In this document: one piece after another, positions 8,395 to 16,976 of the stretch
Position numbering within the stretch: the first letter of the stretch is position 1
How the letters are laid out: every line of letters begins with the position of its first letter
Assembly: GCA_029782215.1 (NCBI GenBank)
Contig: JAKOVD010000110.1
Location: 1 to 64,000 of the forward strand
Direction of reading: 5' to 3'
DNA: 64,000 nt
Source: Chloroflexota bacterium
Lineage (GTDB): Bacteria > Chloroflexota > Anaerolineae > J102
Notes under the pieces: generated by a model
The model's input: the letters and a program-made list of their open reading frames with translations, nothing else
What the model was told of the DNA's origin: nothing
Database searches by the model: none
Made by a program: the position numbers and the translations under genes

Positions 8395-9993
8395 TCAGGG
8401 CGCAAACTGGTAGTCCCAGGCAAAGTCGACGTCGCCGACGTCGTTGTTGCCATCGACATTGACCGTTTGCATGCCCTTGCCGTCCAGGGGATAGGTCCAG
8501 GCGCCCGGCACCAGGATGGGGAGGTTGTAGTCGGAGAGGGGATCGATGGACACACAGTAAGCGCCGGCGACCAGTTCCTTGAAGGTGTAGACCCCATCGT
8601 TGCCGGCCAGGGCCGTGCCCAATCCCTCAGAAGGGCATGGCCCCTTGCCCAAAGTGACCTCAGGTCCGCCGATCGGCGGTTCCCCTTCTTTGTAGACGCC
8701 ATCGGCGATATAGGTGCCATCGAGCTTGCGGATGCATCCAAACGGCGCCGGCGCTGGTGTCCCCGCGGTCTGCTCAGGCGGGCGGCAGAGATCATGCCAG
8801 ATGCGCCCGCGGATGGTGGAGCCGATGGGGATGGGCGTAGGCGTGGCATCGTCGGTCACCTCGATCTTGACCCAGAAGGGGCGCTTGGTCTCGGCCACGG
8901 CAAAGGTCTCCCCGTTGGGAGCGCGCAGTTTCCAGAGGCCCTGGTACTTCCCTTTGGCCAGCGGCGCGACAAGCTGCACCGACACGTCGACAACCCCCTT
9001 CGGGGCCACCTTCTCCGCCAGCGGGGTGGACTCAGGCCCACCCAGGGCATCGCCGCTGTCGAAGACAAGGGCATAATCACGCGTCCAGGTACAGGTGCCC
9101 GCGTTCTGCAGCCGCCACGTCTTGACGAAGCTGTCGCCCGGCGCAATCGCGGCATTGTCGGGCACCGTCACATCCCGGACGAACGACATCCGGTTGCTGC
9201 AGTCTGCCTGGCCTGCGGCCGTCGTTGCGTCACCGTCAGGACGGGCAGCCAGGCCGACGCCGTCGGTGCGATATACATAGGTCTTGTCCTGTGCCTTGAG
9301 TGTCACTCTGAAACCGGGCGTCACTTGCGACGCGCAGCTCTCGTTCGCTTCTGGCAGCCCCAGACAGCCGTCCGGCCACTGCGTGGTTTCTACCCTGGTC
9401 ACCTCGACCTTGTCCGAGGCCACCTTCAGTGCCTGCGCCAGCAGTGCGCGCGCTGCCTGTTCCGCAGCGAGGGTCCCGGGAAACGCGTCGGTCACCACTT
9501 TGAAGGTTGGGGTCGCCGGCGGCTGGCTTGCAGGGGTTCCGCCGGCGCTTCCCGCCACATTGTCGGCGCCCAACTGAAAACGGCCGCTTGCGCCTCCCGC
9601 CTGCACCGTGTACAGCCCTGCCGCAAGACCGTTGACGTCAAGGGACACGACGTCCTCAAACGTCGGTGGGGTGCTGCCGCAGCCCGCCTCCGCCGTTCGC
9701 TTGGTGAGGACCATGATGCGGAAGGTATCGCCCTCCCGCTGGCTCGCGATCCTGTCAACCGAAACGCAGCCGTCGGCCAGCCTGCCGCGCAAGACCGCCT
9801 GCACCTGCACCGGCATGGTCTCCGACAGGCGCAGCACGAGGGCATCGACGGTGGCCTCCATCGCCGGCAGCGTTGGCGTCGGTGTGCCCGCCGGCCCCGT
9901 CAGAAACTGCGATGAGCCAGCGCTGCAACCCACCAAAACGAGCGCAAGCAGTACCGAAACCATCATAACGATAACAAACGGTCTGGGAACCAT
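8395..9993 (-). CDS. Lipoprotein with NBR1-type Ig-like domain and SdrD-B-like C-terminal domain
   Basis: A 532-residue exported lipoprotein. Residues 1-23 form a lipoprotein signal (LALVLVGCSAG, Cys23) followed by a short Thr/Pro linker. A middle region with Cys pairs (DGCLGLPEANESCA) precedes an NBR1-like Ig domain: FVRDVTVPDNAAIAPGDSFVKTWRLQNAGTCTWT through the ETKRPFWVKI strand. The final part (GSTIRGRIWHDLC...GVYTFKELVAGAYCVSI) resembles SdrD B-like folds seen in adhesins. It is likely a surface-anchored binding protein; ligand unknown. Promoter and Shine-Dalgarno (GGAG) are both visible upstream. Confidence 0.85.
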   Translation of the reverse strand: MVPRPFVIVMMVSVLLALVLVGCSAGSSQFLTGPAGTPTPTLPAMEATVDALVLRLSETMPVQVQAVLRGRLADGCVSVDRIASQREGDTFRIMVLTKRTAEAGCGSTPPTFEDVVSLDVNGLAAGLYTVQAGGASGRFQLGADNVAGSAGGTPASQPPATPTFKVVTDAFPGTLAAEQAARALLAQALKVASDKVEVTRVETTQWPDGCLGLPEANESCASQVTPGFRVTLKAQDKTYVYRTDGVGLAARPDGDATTAAGQADCSNRMSFVRDVTVPDNAAIAPGDSFVKTWRLQNAGTCTWTRDYALVFDSGDALGGPESTPLAEKVAPKGVVDVSVQLVAPLAKGKYQGLWKLRAPNGETFAVAETKRPFWVKIEVTDDATPTPIPIGSTIRGRIWHDLCRPPEQTAGTPAPAPFGCIRKLDGTYIADGVYKEGEPPIGGPEVTLGKGPCPSEGLGTALAGNDGVYTFKELVAGAYCVSIDPLSDYNLPILVPGAWTYPLDGKGMQTVNVDGNNDVGDVDFAWDYQFAP

Positions 9994-10043
9994 GAATTTT
10001 CTCCGTTATCGTGCAGTGCCTGGGGGATTGGGCACTGTGACCA

Positions 10044-10072
10044 AGTATAACCACAACTTGCACAACTGTCAT
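10044..10072 (-). promoter_or_regulatory. Sigma70-type promoter for the NBR1-Ig lipoprotein
   Basis: On the minus strand ATGACA (10072-10067), a 17-base spacer and TATACT (10049-10044) give a leader of about 45 bases before the ATG at 9993. Confidence 0.65.
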
Positions 10073-10200
10073 ATTGGCCGCGACCGGGTGCAGCAATTGG
10101 GTCCCGCGTTCCTTGCCGCCCCTCACGGCCAGACCCCCGCCTGATGTCCTGGTGCCCCAACCTCACCGGCCAACCCCGCGTGCGGAGACGCCTCTCCTTA

Positions 10201-10287
10201 TGTCATGCTGAGTTCTTGATGCTGCTAGGCAACAAGTGGCTAACAAGAGACTCCCGGTTTGTCATGCTGAACAAAGTGAAGCATCTC
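10201..10287 (+). repeat. Short copies of the TGTCATGCTGA...GAAGCATCTC dispersed repeat
   Basis: A 28-base minimal copy (10260-10287) consists of the left arm TGTCATGCTGA, a 7-base middle and the right arm GAAGCATCTC. A degenerate copy begins at 10201 with the same left arm. The non-coding gap 9994-10649 consists mainly of such repeats; no gene was found in it. Confidence 0.85.
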
Positions 10288-10421
10288 AGGGGAGCTAATA
10301 AGCAGCGGACTTATCGGCCAGTTCTGCTTGCGGAAGGGCGGCAGCGAAGAATCTCCACCTCGCCCTATGTCCTGTGCGGGCGCGGGACAACCAAGCATCT
10401 TGCCGCCCGCACAACCCGCGC

Positions 10422-10558
10422 GAGATGCTTCACTGGTGTTGGTCCACGTCAAACCTTGGCCGATTGACCCGTGCAGCATGACAGGATGGGGGACGCGAGA
10501 TGCTTCACTGGTGTTGGTCCAAGTCAAACCCTGGCCGATTGACCCGTTCAGCATGACA
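10422..10558 (-). repeat. Two 62-bp copies of the dispersed repeat, direct tandem with 75-bp period
   Basis: Copies at 10422-10483 and 10497-10558 differ at only a few positions and lie in reverse orientation relative to the copy at 10260. Each begins (minus strand) TGTCATGCTGA and ends GAAGCATCTC, with 41 bases between the arms. The similarity extends slightly outside the arms, giving a direct repeat of about 67 bases (10419-10485 and 10494-10560). Confidence 0.9.
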
Positions 10559-10649
10559 GGAATGCCGCGCCGTATGTTGGGAGGCGCGGCTTGATAGGCC
10601 AACCTTCCCCCTCTCCGAGGGCGCACACAAGGCGCCGGGCCGCCGGACC

Positions 10650-11543
10650 TCAGAAACCGGTTATGCCAGCCTCCGCCATCGCCTTCTCCCACGCCCGCAC
10701 CGCCACGGTCGTCGCCTCGGGCGACAGCGGGCGCAGCGGCGCCCGCGGCTCACCCGCCGCATAGCCGCGGTGATTCGCCACCGCCTTGATGCCGGGAATG
10801 CCATACCGTCCGAGAACACCCGCCATGGCGCTGATGGCCCGCTGCAGATGGCTCGCCCTCGCCAGGTCATTGCCCTTCACCGCCCGCCACATCGCCACCA
10901 TGATCTCCGGGATGATGTTGCCAAAGGCCATGATGCTGCCCGACGCACCCATCGACAACGCTGGAAACGCCAGGTCCGGGTTTCCGGAGAAGATGGCAAA
11001 GTCAGGGATGTCTGCCGTCAACTGCAGCGCCACCCGCTTCAGATCGCCGGTCGAATCCTTGATGCCTACCACATTGGGATGGCGGGCCAGCTCCAGGATC
11101 AGCTCGACCGGCAGGTCGTAGGCCGTATAGGCCGCCACGGAGTACAGCAGAACGGGGAGTGGACTCGCTTCGGCCAACGTTTCGTAGTGGTAGCGCTGCG
11201 CCTCACCGTTGCCCCGCGTGTAGTACACCGGCGTCACCACCAGGGCGGCGTCGGCGCCATCCTCCGCCGCCTCACGCAGGTAGCGCAGGGCCTGATCCGT
11301 GCTCTCGGCTCCGCAGCCTACCAGAAGCATGCGGTCCTGCGGCACCACCGCGCGGGCAGCCTGCAACAGGCTGCGGCGTTCCTCGTTCTCCAGGTAGACG
11401 TATTCGCCCGTGCTCCCAAACACCAGCACCCCATGCAGACCTGTCTCCAGCCAACGGTGGACATTGTCGCGGTAAGCGCCAGCATCGGCGCGGCCATGGA
11501 TGAACGGGGTGACACAAGCGGGTACGACACCTTGCAGCTTCAT
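10650..11543 (-). CDS. Dihydrodipicolinate synthase / N-acetylneuraminate lyase family aldolase
   Basis: A 297-residue TIM-barrel class I aldolase. GSTGEY at about 44-49 binds the keto-acid carboxylate, VTPVYYTRG supplies the catalytic Tyr, and the Schiff-base Lys is in VGIKDSTGD near residue 161. The segment after the second Tyr region (LLYSVAAYTAYDLP) departs from the YNVP of true DapA. The enzyme may therefore be a sugar-acid or 4-hydroxy-2-oxoglutarate-type aldolase rather than lysine-pathway DapA. There are no lysine genes nearby to support the latter. Cytosolic; monocistronic on the minus strand. Confidence 0.85.
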   Translation of the reverse strand: MKLQGVVPACVTPFIHGRADAGAYRDNVHRWLETGLHGVLVFGSTGEYVYLENEERRSLLQAARAVVPQDRMLLVGCGAESTDQALRYLREAAEDGADAALVVTPVYYTRGNGEAQRYHYETLAEASPLPVLLYSVAAYTAYDLPVELILELARHPNVVGIKDSTGDLKRVALQLTADIPDFAIFSGNPDLAFPALSMGASGSIMAFGNIIPEIMVAMWRAVKGNDLARASHLQRAISAMAGVLGRYGIPGIKAVANHRGYAAGEPRAPLRPLSPEATTVAVRAWEKAMAEAGITGF

Positions 11544-11684
11544 GAAACCTCGGACTTGAGAGCAGACGGGTCAAATACGTTGGCGCCAAGCATTGCCTCC
11601 GATCTCCTTTGGGGTTGACGGAGCCGCAGGCGCTGGAGTAAAGTGGCGTCCATTGTAACACTCCCCTTTACCCGGCACGGAAAA

Positions 11685-12584
11685 ATGTTCGACATCATCG
11701 ATCTGCACTTTCAGGGCCAACGTGAGGTCATCGCCAGCTATCTTCTGCACGGACCCCGCGGCGCCGCCCTGGTCGAAACAGGGCCAGGCTCAACCCTTGC
11801 CGCTCTTGAGGCCGGGCTCCACGCGCGGGGCATGGAATGGCGGGACATCACCGACGTCCTCGTCACCCATATTCACCTCGACCATGCCGGGGCCGCCGGC
11901 GCTGTGGCGCGCCTCACTGGCGCCCGTGTCCATGTCCACTGGGTTGGCGCTCCCCACCTGGCAGATCCCAGCCGTCTCCTGGCCTCAGCGCAGCGCATCT
12001 ATGGCGACCAGATGGACACGCTTTGGGGCGAGTTTCTGCCGGTGCCGGCGGAGCAGATCGTCATCCTCCACGACAACGACGTCATCGACGCCGCCGGACT
12101 CCGGCTTGTCGCCCTGGACACGCCCGGCCATGCCTCGCACCACATGGCCTATCTGCTGGAGGGCGTCTGCTTCACCGGGGACATCGCCGCTGCCCGCCTT
12201 CCCGGCTCGGCACACGTCCGCCTGCCCACCCCTCCCCCCGACATCGACATCCCGGCCTGGCACGCCAGCGTCGACCGCCTCCGGCGTCTGCGCCCCGACA
12301 GCCTGAATCTCACCCATTTCGGACCTGTGACCGGCGATCCCCTGGCGCACCTCAACCGGGTCGACGCCAACCTGGAGGCAATGGCGGCGTTTGTCCACGA
12401 ACGCTGGCAGGCCGGCGCTAGCACCGAGGCCATGATCCCGGAGTTCACCACCTGGATCGCAGGACTGGCTGCCCAGGACGGGGCCGACGATGACACCATC
12501 GAACGCTACGAGGTCGCCGTCCCCTCCTATATGGAGGTGGGGGGTCTCGTCCGCTACTTCACCAAGGCCGCACGCTCTGCCTGA
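11685..12584 (+). CDS. MBL-fold metallohydrolase
   Basis: A 299-residue metallo-beta-lactamase-fold hydrolase. The frame is open from 11643, but the ATG at 11685 begins at the first conserved strand (MFDIIDLHFQGQREV). Ligands are visible: THIHLDHAGAAG (HxHxDH) near residue 72, His in DTPGHASHH, Asp in CFTGDIAA, and a terminal His in LNLTHFGPV. The layout resembles glyoxalase-II-like and lactonase-like hydrolases. Substrate unknown. It is divergent from the DapA-family gene, with about 140 bases between them. Confidence 0.88.
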   Translation: MFDIIDLHFQGQREVIASYLLHGPRGAALVETGPGSTLAALEAGLHARGMEWRDITDVLVTHIHLDHAGAAGAVARLTGARVHVHWVGAPHLADPSRLLASAQRIYGDQMDTLWGEFLPVPAEQIVILHDNDVIDAAGLRLVALDTPGHASHHMAYLLEGVCFTGDIAAARLPGSAHVRLPTPPPDIDIPAWHASVDRLRRLRPDSLNLTHFGPVTGDPLAHLNRVDANLEAMAAFVHERWQAGASTEAMIPEFTTWIAGLAAQDGADDDTIERYEVAVPSYMEVGGLVRYFTKAARSA

Positions 12585-12647
12585 AGCCGGCTCCTGGTGG
12601 TCCCTCTTGGCGGCCGGCGGGCGGGCGCTGCCCTTCGCGCCCGGTGA

Positions 12648-13289
12648 TCAGCGCTTGTAGGCGACGATAAGGCCGTCGCGCAGGGGCGCCAGCGTCGCAA
12701 TCCACCCTGGATCAGTGGTGATGCGCTGCGTGAAGGTGCGCACGCCCTCAGTGCTTGCGTCCCGATCGTCTGCGTCGAAGATGCGGCCGTGCCAGAGCAT
12801 GTTGTCGATGATCAGCACGCCCCCCGGCCGCAGTTTCCGGTTGATGACGTCGAGCGACGCCGGATAGGCCTGTTTGTCCACGTCGTTGAAGATCAGGTCG
12901 AAGGAGCCCTCGCTGGCCTTGAGCGCCGCCACAGCCTCGCCCACGTGATACCGCACGAGATCGTCATAGCCCAGGGCGCCCAGGTGGCGGGTCGCCAGGG
13001 CCGACAGCCTCTCATCCCAAACGACATGGTGGACCACCCCACCGCCGTTTTCGCGGACGGCGCGGCAGAACCAGGCCGTCGAGTAGCCATATCCTGAGCC
13101 CATCTCGAACACGCGCCGGGCGCCGATCAGCCTTGCCACCTGGTAGCAGAAGTACCCGGCCACCGGGCCGATGATCGGGAAACGGTGCTCCTCCGCATAC
13201 GCCTCCATCTGCACCATTTCCGCCGGTCGCGGCGGCACCAGGCCTTCGAGATAGGCCTGCACCTGGTCGAAGTCGAACTCATTGGGCAT
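12648..13289 (-). CDS. SAM-dependent O-methyltransferase (class I, caffeoyl-CoA OMT-like)
   Basis: A 213-residue class I methyltransferase. The SAM-binding strand/loop is ARRVFEMGSGYGYSTAWF (near 58-75), with FDLIFNDVDKQAYPASLDVI supplying the metal-binding Asp region of the cation-dependent O-methyltransferase family and [17 protein letters not shown] as the next strand. The natural acceptor is not predictable. The stop lies 3 bases after, and the start 3 bases before, neighbouring genes on the same strand, so it is likely cotranscribed with the ABC exporter upstream. Confidence 0.9.
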   Translation of the reverse strand: MPNEFDFDQVQAYLEGLVPPRPAEMVQMEAYAEEHRFPIIGPVAGYFCYQVARLIGARRVFEMGSGYGYSTAWFCRAVRENGGGVVHHVVWDERLSALATRHLGALGYDDLVRYHVGEAVAALKASEGSFDLIFNDVDKQAYPASLDVINRKLRPGGVLIIDNMLWHGRIFDADDRDASTEGVRTFTQRITTDPGWIATLAPLRDGLIVAYKR

Positions 13290-13292
13290 GGG

Positions 13293-15215
13293 TCAGTTCT
13301 CCGAAATCATGGGGGCCGCGACGGCGGCGATCGGCGCCGTCGCTTCCTGCAGCCGGAATTGGGTCTGGTACAGGCGAGCATACAGCCCGTCCTGGGCCAG
13401 GAGCTCGCTGTGTGTGCCGTGCTCCACCAGCCTGCCCTGGTCGATGACCAGAATGATGTCGGCGGCAAGAATAGTGGACAGGCGGTGGGCGATGACGATG
13501 CTGGTGCGTTCGGCCATGAGCGGTTCCAGCGCCGCCTGGATCAGGCGCTCCGACTCCGAGTCGAGGGAAGAAGTAGCCTCATCCAGCACCAGGATGCGCG
13601 GATCCTTCAGGATGACACGGGCGATGGCGATCCGCTGCTTCTCACCGCCTGAGAAGCGATAGCCGCGCTCGCCCACGATCGTGTCGTAGCCATCCGGCAG
13701 AGCGGAAATCAAATCGTCGATGTTGGCAGCCTTGCACGCCGCCATCATCTCCGCCTCGGTGGCATCGGGCTTGGCGAAGAGGAGGTTGGCGCGCAGGGTA
13801 TCGTGAAACAGGAAGCTCTCCTGCGTCACCATGCCGATCGCATCCGCCAGCGAGGCCAGGGTCACCTCGCGGAGATCGTGGCCGTCGATGCGAATCGCGC
13901 CCTGACTTGGATCATACAGCCGCGGCAGCAGGTAGGTCACTGTCGTCTTTCCTGCCCCCGAAGGTCCTACCAGCGCCGCCAACTGCCCCGGCCTGACCAC
14001 GAAGCTGAGGTCTTCAACCGCCCAACGGCGCGACGTGATCGGCCGGATCGGACCGCTGGCGTCGCCTTCGCGCGGGGTCAGGATGGGGGTTTCGCCCGCG
14101 ACCTCGTCGAGATAGGAGAAGGAGACGCTCTCAAAGGCGACTTCGCCTGCAACCGGCGGCAGCGGCCGGGCATCCGGGGCGTCGGCGACCTCCAGCGGGA
14201 GGTCAAGCACCTCAAAAACGCGCTCGAACGAGACGAGCGACGTCGCCAGGTCCACCCGCGCGCTCGCCAGCGCCGCCAGGGGGCCGTAAAGCCGCGGCAG
14301 GTACATGGCGAAGGCGACGATGTCGCCGACCTGGAACGTGGTGGTGGTGATCGCCAGGTAGCCGCCCAGCCAGTAGACCACCGCCGTGCCCATCGCTGCC
14401 ACCAAACCCACCACGACGAAGAAGCCCCGGCCTACCAGCGCCGAACGCACCCCCAGGTCGCGCACCTTGCCTGCCCGCTCGCTGAACTTCGCCAGTTCCT
14501 CGGGCTCCCGCCCGAAGAGCTTGACCAGGAGGGAACCGCTCACGTTCAGGGTCTCCTGCATCTGCGCTGTCATCGTGGCGTTGGCATCCATTTGCTGGCG
14601 GCTGATGCGGCGCAGCGTCCGGCCGACCCGCTGCGCCGGCAGGATGAACAGCGGCAGCACCGCCGCCGCCAGCAGCGTCAGCCGCCAGTTCAGGCTGAGC
14701 ATCACGACCAGGGTGATGCTCAGGGTGACCACGTTCGTGATCAGATCGATTAGCGTGCCGGTGATGGCGCGCTGCGAACCGACCACATCGTTGTTCAGCC
14801 GCGAGATCAGCTCGCCGGACTTGGTATGGGTGAAGAACCGCAAGCTCATCCGCTGGATGTGGCCATAGAGCGCACAGCGCAGGTCACGGATAATGCCCTC
14901 CCCGACGATGGCCGAGTGGCGTCGCTGCCAGACGTCGACCAGCCCTCCCAGCGCCGGGATGGCAACCAGGCCCAGCGCCAGCAGGTTCAGAAGAGCGAAG
15001 TTCTTCTCAGGGATGGCCGTATCGATGAGCGCCCGCACGATCAGGGGCATCATCGTGTCCAAAAGCGTTTTGACGACGATTGCCCCCAACACGTAAACGA
15101 TCAGCTTACGATAGGGCCGCGCATAGCCCCACACGCGCATCAGAAGGCGCGTGCTGATGTCCGGACGAGCATCTGTATCGCGTGTGAAGCCCCACCAGCC
15201 GGAGCCATGAACCAT
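13293..15215 (-). CDS. ABC transporter, fused permease and ATPase (MsbA/MDR-like half transporter)
   Basis: A 640-residue type IV ABC exporter half-molecule that probably works as a homodimer. The frame is open to 15347, but the ATG at 15215 is preceded by CAAGGA at good spacing and starts just before the first transmembrane region. Six membrane helices (about 35-320) contain the RFFTHTKSGELISRLNND coupling helix motif. The nucleotide-binding domain has GPSGAGKTT (Walker A), a Q-loop in VTQESFLF, the signature FSGGEKQRIAIA, VLDEATSSLD (Walker B) and the H-loop IAHRLST. Substrate (lipid or drug) unknown. Confidence 0.93.
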   Translation of the reverse strand: MVHGSGWWGFTRDTDARPDISTRLLMRVWGYARPYRKLIVYVLGAIVVKTLLDTMMPLIVRALIDTAIPEKNFALLNLLALGLVAIPALGGLVDVWQRRHSAIVGEGIIRDLRCALYGHIQRMSLRFFTHTKSGELISRLNNDVVGSQRAITGTLIDLITNVVTLSITLVVMLSLNWRLTLLAAAVLPLFILPAQRVGRTLRRISRQQMDANATMTAQMQETLNVSGSLLVKLFGREPEELAKFSERAGKVRDLGVRSALVGRGFFVVVGLVAAMGTAVVYWLGGYLAITTTTFQVGDIVAFAMYLPRLYGPLAALASARVDLATSLVSFERVFEVLDLPLEVADAPDARPLPPVAGEVAFESVSFSYLDEVAGETPILTPREGDASGPIRPITSRRWAVEDLSFVVRPGQLAALVGPSGAGKTTVTYLLPRLYDPSQGAIRIDGHDLREVTLASLADAIGMVTQESFLFHDTLRANLLFAKPDATEAEMMAACKAANIDDLISALPDGYDTIVGERGYRFSGGEKQRIAIARVILKDPRILVLDEATSSLDSESERLIQAALEPLMAERTSIVIAHRLSTILAADIILVIDQGRLVEHGTHSELLAQDGLYARLYQTQFRLQEATAPIAAVAAPMISEN

Positions 15216-15267
15216 TTGTGTATCCTTGTGAAACCTATCGGGTGGGCAAGCTGCGCCTGCGCACTGC

Positions 15268-15846
15268 CTACGTCTCGCCGAACAGGTCGCCCGTAGGCCG
15301 CTTATCCAGGATGATTCCTTCGCGCTCGCTCCCGCCGGGAGCGGCATCCACGCCCACGGGCGGCTGCAGGCGCCTGCGGGCGAGCTGCAGCCGCAGCGTC
15401 TCCTCGACGGTCAGGCCAAAGCGGTCCTGTCTGCGCAGCAAATAGTCGATCAGGTCCTGGGACACGGTGATGCTGAGCTCGGCCTCGCTCCGAAACATCT
15501 TCCATTCCGTGGGCGTCACCAGCAGTGAGGTGCTGCGCAGGAAGTGTTGGGCCGCCGGGGTCAGTTTGCGCGCCGTACGCAGCGGCACCAGGGAGCGTTC
15601 GAGCTCCACCGCCAGGTCCCATTCGCTCCCTGCAGGCGCCGTGATGTCCTGACCAAGGAGAAAGTAGACACGGTCGACGTTGCTGATCAGCTCAAACAGC
15701 GTATCGTAGGGCACACCTTCAGGCGGATAGCGGCGAATCTCGGCGCCGATCTGCACGGGCAGCCCGGCGATGGCACGGCCGATGACGCCCCGCTCTGACT
15801 CCAGATCACGGGTCGCGCTCACGTAGATGCGGAGGGTCTCAGCCAT
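15268..15846 (-). CDS. DUF4062-like protein
   Basis: A 192-residue soluble protein beginning with IYVSATRDLESERGVI, close to the VFVSSTxxDLxxER opening of DUF4062 domains, which have a TIR/Rossmann-like fold and often sit in signalling or defence proteins. A middle ITAPAGSEWDLAVELERS helix and a C-terminal helix rich in Leu/Arg (TVEETLRLQLARRRLQ) follow. No effector or membrane domain is attached. Its role is unknown; there are no obvious defence genes around it. Confidence 0.65.
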   Translation of the reverse strand: MAETLRIYVSATRDLESERGVIGRAIAGLPVQIGAEIRRYPPEGVPYDTLFELISNVDRVYFLLGQDITAPAGSEWDLAVELERSLVPLRTARKLTPAAQHFLRSTSLLVTPTEWKMFRSEAELSITVSQDLIDYLLRRQDRFGLTVEETLRLQLARRRLQPPVGVDAAPGGSEREGIILDKRPTGDLFGET

Positions 15847-15875
15847 GATCGCTTAAGGCCGCCGGCGCCGGTCGT

Positions 15876-16919
15876 CTAGGATGCCACCCGGACGGTCTGG
15901 CCGATACGGTCTTCAGCATAGCCCATCCGCCGCAGGGACGCCAGCAAGTCAGCTTCCAGATCGGGCACATAGCAGCGCAGCAGGGTCGCCGGTCCCGCCC
16001 CCGCGACCTCGAACCCTCCCAGACAGGCTGGGGCGACAAGCGAATCCCCCACAGCCAGGCGCTCACCCGCCACCTCTGCTTCGCCGCTGATCAGGCTCCA
16101 GATCTCGAAGCTGGTGGGACGGGTGCGCCAGCTCACCCTTCCCGGCACGGTAAGGCGTTCCAGGGCAAAGTACGGGCAGGCCACCAACAGCTCACGGCCC
16201 TCCTCCAGGTCCAGAGGCGCCGACTTTGCCACCGTGAGCGGTTCGTACGTCATCACCGCCAGGGCCTTATCCAGGTGAAGCTCCCGCAGCCGGCCCTCGG
16301 CGTCACGCCGGTTGTAATCGTAGACCCGGTACGTCAGGTCGGACTTCTGCTGGATCTCGAAAAGCAGGATGCCCTCCCCGATCGCGTGCAGGGTGCCTGC
16401 CGGTACATAGAGCACATCGCCTGCCTTGACAGACACATAATTCAGCCAAGATTCCAGGTCGCTGCCGGCAATGGCCTCGGCGAGGCTCGACGGATCACCC
16501 TGACGGTTCAATCCATACACCACTTGCGCCCCCGGCCCCGCTTCGAGGATGTACCAGGCTTCGGTCTTGCCGTGAAAGCCGGTGTGGGCCTCCACCGTAT
16601 GTGCATACTCGTCGTCCGGATGTACCTGGAGCGATAGGGCCACATTGGCGTCCAGATACTTGGCCAGCAGCGGGAAATCCCGGCCGTAGCGGCCCGTGTT
16701 CAGCGTGCCCACCAGTTCTGGTCCGAACTCGTCCACCAGGCTGGCGAGGCTGCGACCGGCGTACGGGCCGTTCAAGACCACATTGGCCTCATAGACCTGC
16801 CACGATTCGGCCAGATCCTGCGGCCAGGGCTTGGGCAGACCCAGCCAGGCCGCCAGCCGCTGCCCACCCCACAGGCGACGCTCAAGCTTCCGCGCCAAAC
16901 GGAGAGGATACGAAATCAT
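15876..16919 (-). CDS. manA: Mannose-6-phosphate isomerase, class I
   Basis: A 347-residue cupin-fold phosphomannose isomerase interconverting mannose-6-phosphate and fructose-6-phosphate. Zinc ligands are visible: SLQVHPDDEYAH (Gln98, His100), KTEAWYIL (Glu120) and YVPAGTLHAIG (His178). AESWQVYE near the N-terminus is typical of the short bacterial type I enzymes. It would feed GDP-mannose and glycan synthesis. Divergently transcribed from the LysM lipoprotein gene with only 57 bases between the starts. Confidence 0.92.
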   Translation of the reverse strand: MISYPLRLARKLERRLWGGQRLAAWLGLPKPWPQDLAESWQVYEANVVLNGPYAGRSLASLVDEFGPELVGTLNTGRYGRDFPLLAKYLDANVALSLQVHPDDEYAHTVEAHTGFHGKTEAWYILEAGPGAQVVYGLNRQGDPSSLAEAIAGSDLESWLNYVSVKAGDVLYVPAGTLHAIGEGILLFEIQQKSDLTYRVYDYNRRDAEGRLRELHLDKALAVMTYEPLTVAKSAPLDLEEGRELLVACPYFALERLTVPGRVSWRTRPTSFEIWSLISGEAEVAGERLAVGDSLVAPACLGGFEVAGAGPATLLRCYVPDLEADLLASLRRMGYAEDRIGQTVRVAS

Positions 16920-16950
16920 GCTGCGATTCTAGCATAGGCGCGCGGGCGTG

Positions 16951-16956
16951 TATAAT
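16951..16956 (+). promoter_or_regulatory. -10 element for the LysM lipoprotein operon
   Basis: A perfect TATAAT, preceded directly by TG, lies 21 bases before the ATG at 16977. No convincing -35 is visible at 17 bases. Confidence 0.5.
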
Positions 16957-16976
16957 CCCCTGGACTCGTTTCCCAT

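Noticed and set aside
10201..10650. Small genes within the repeat cluster
   Set aside because: Open frames here run through the repeats on both strands and have no start signals; coding is unlikely.
10650..11543. Naming the DapA-family gene dapA
   Set aside because: The residues after the second conserved Tyr region differ from true DapA and no lysine genes are adjacent, so only a family-level call is justified.
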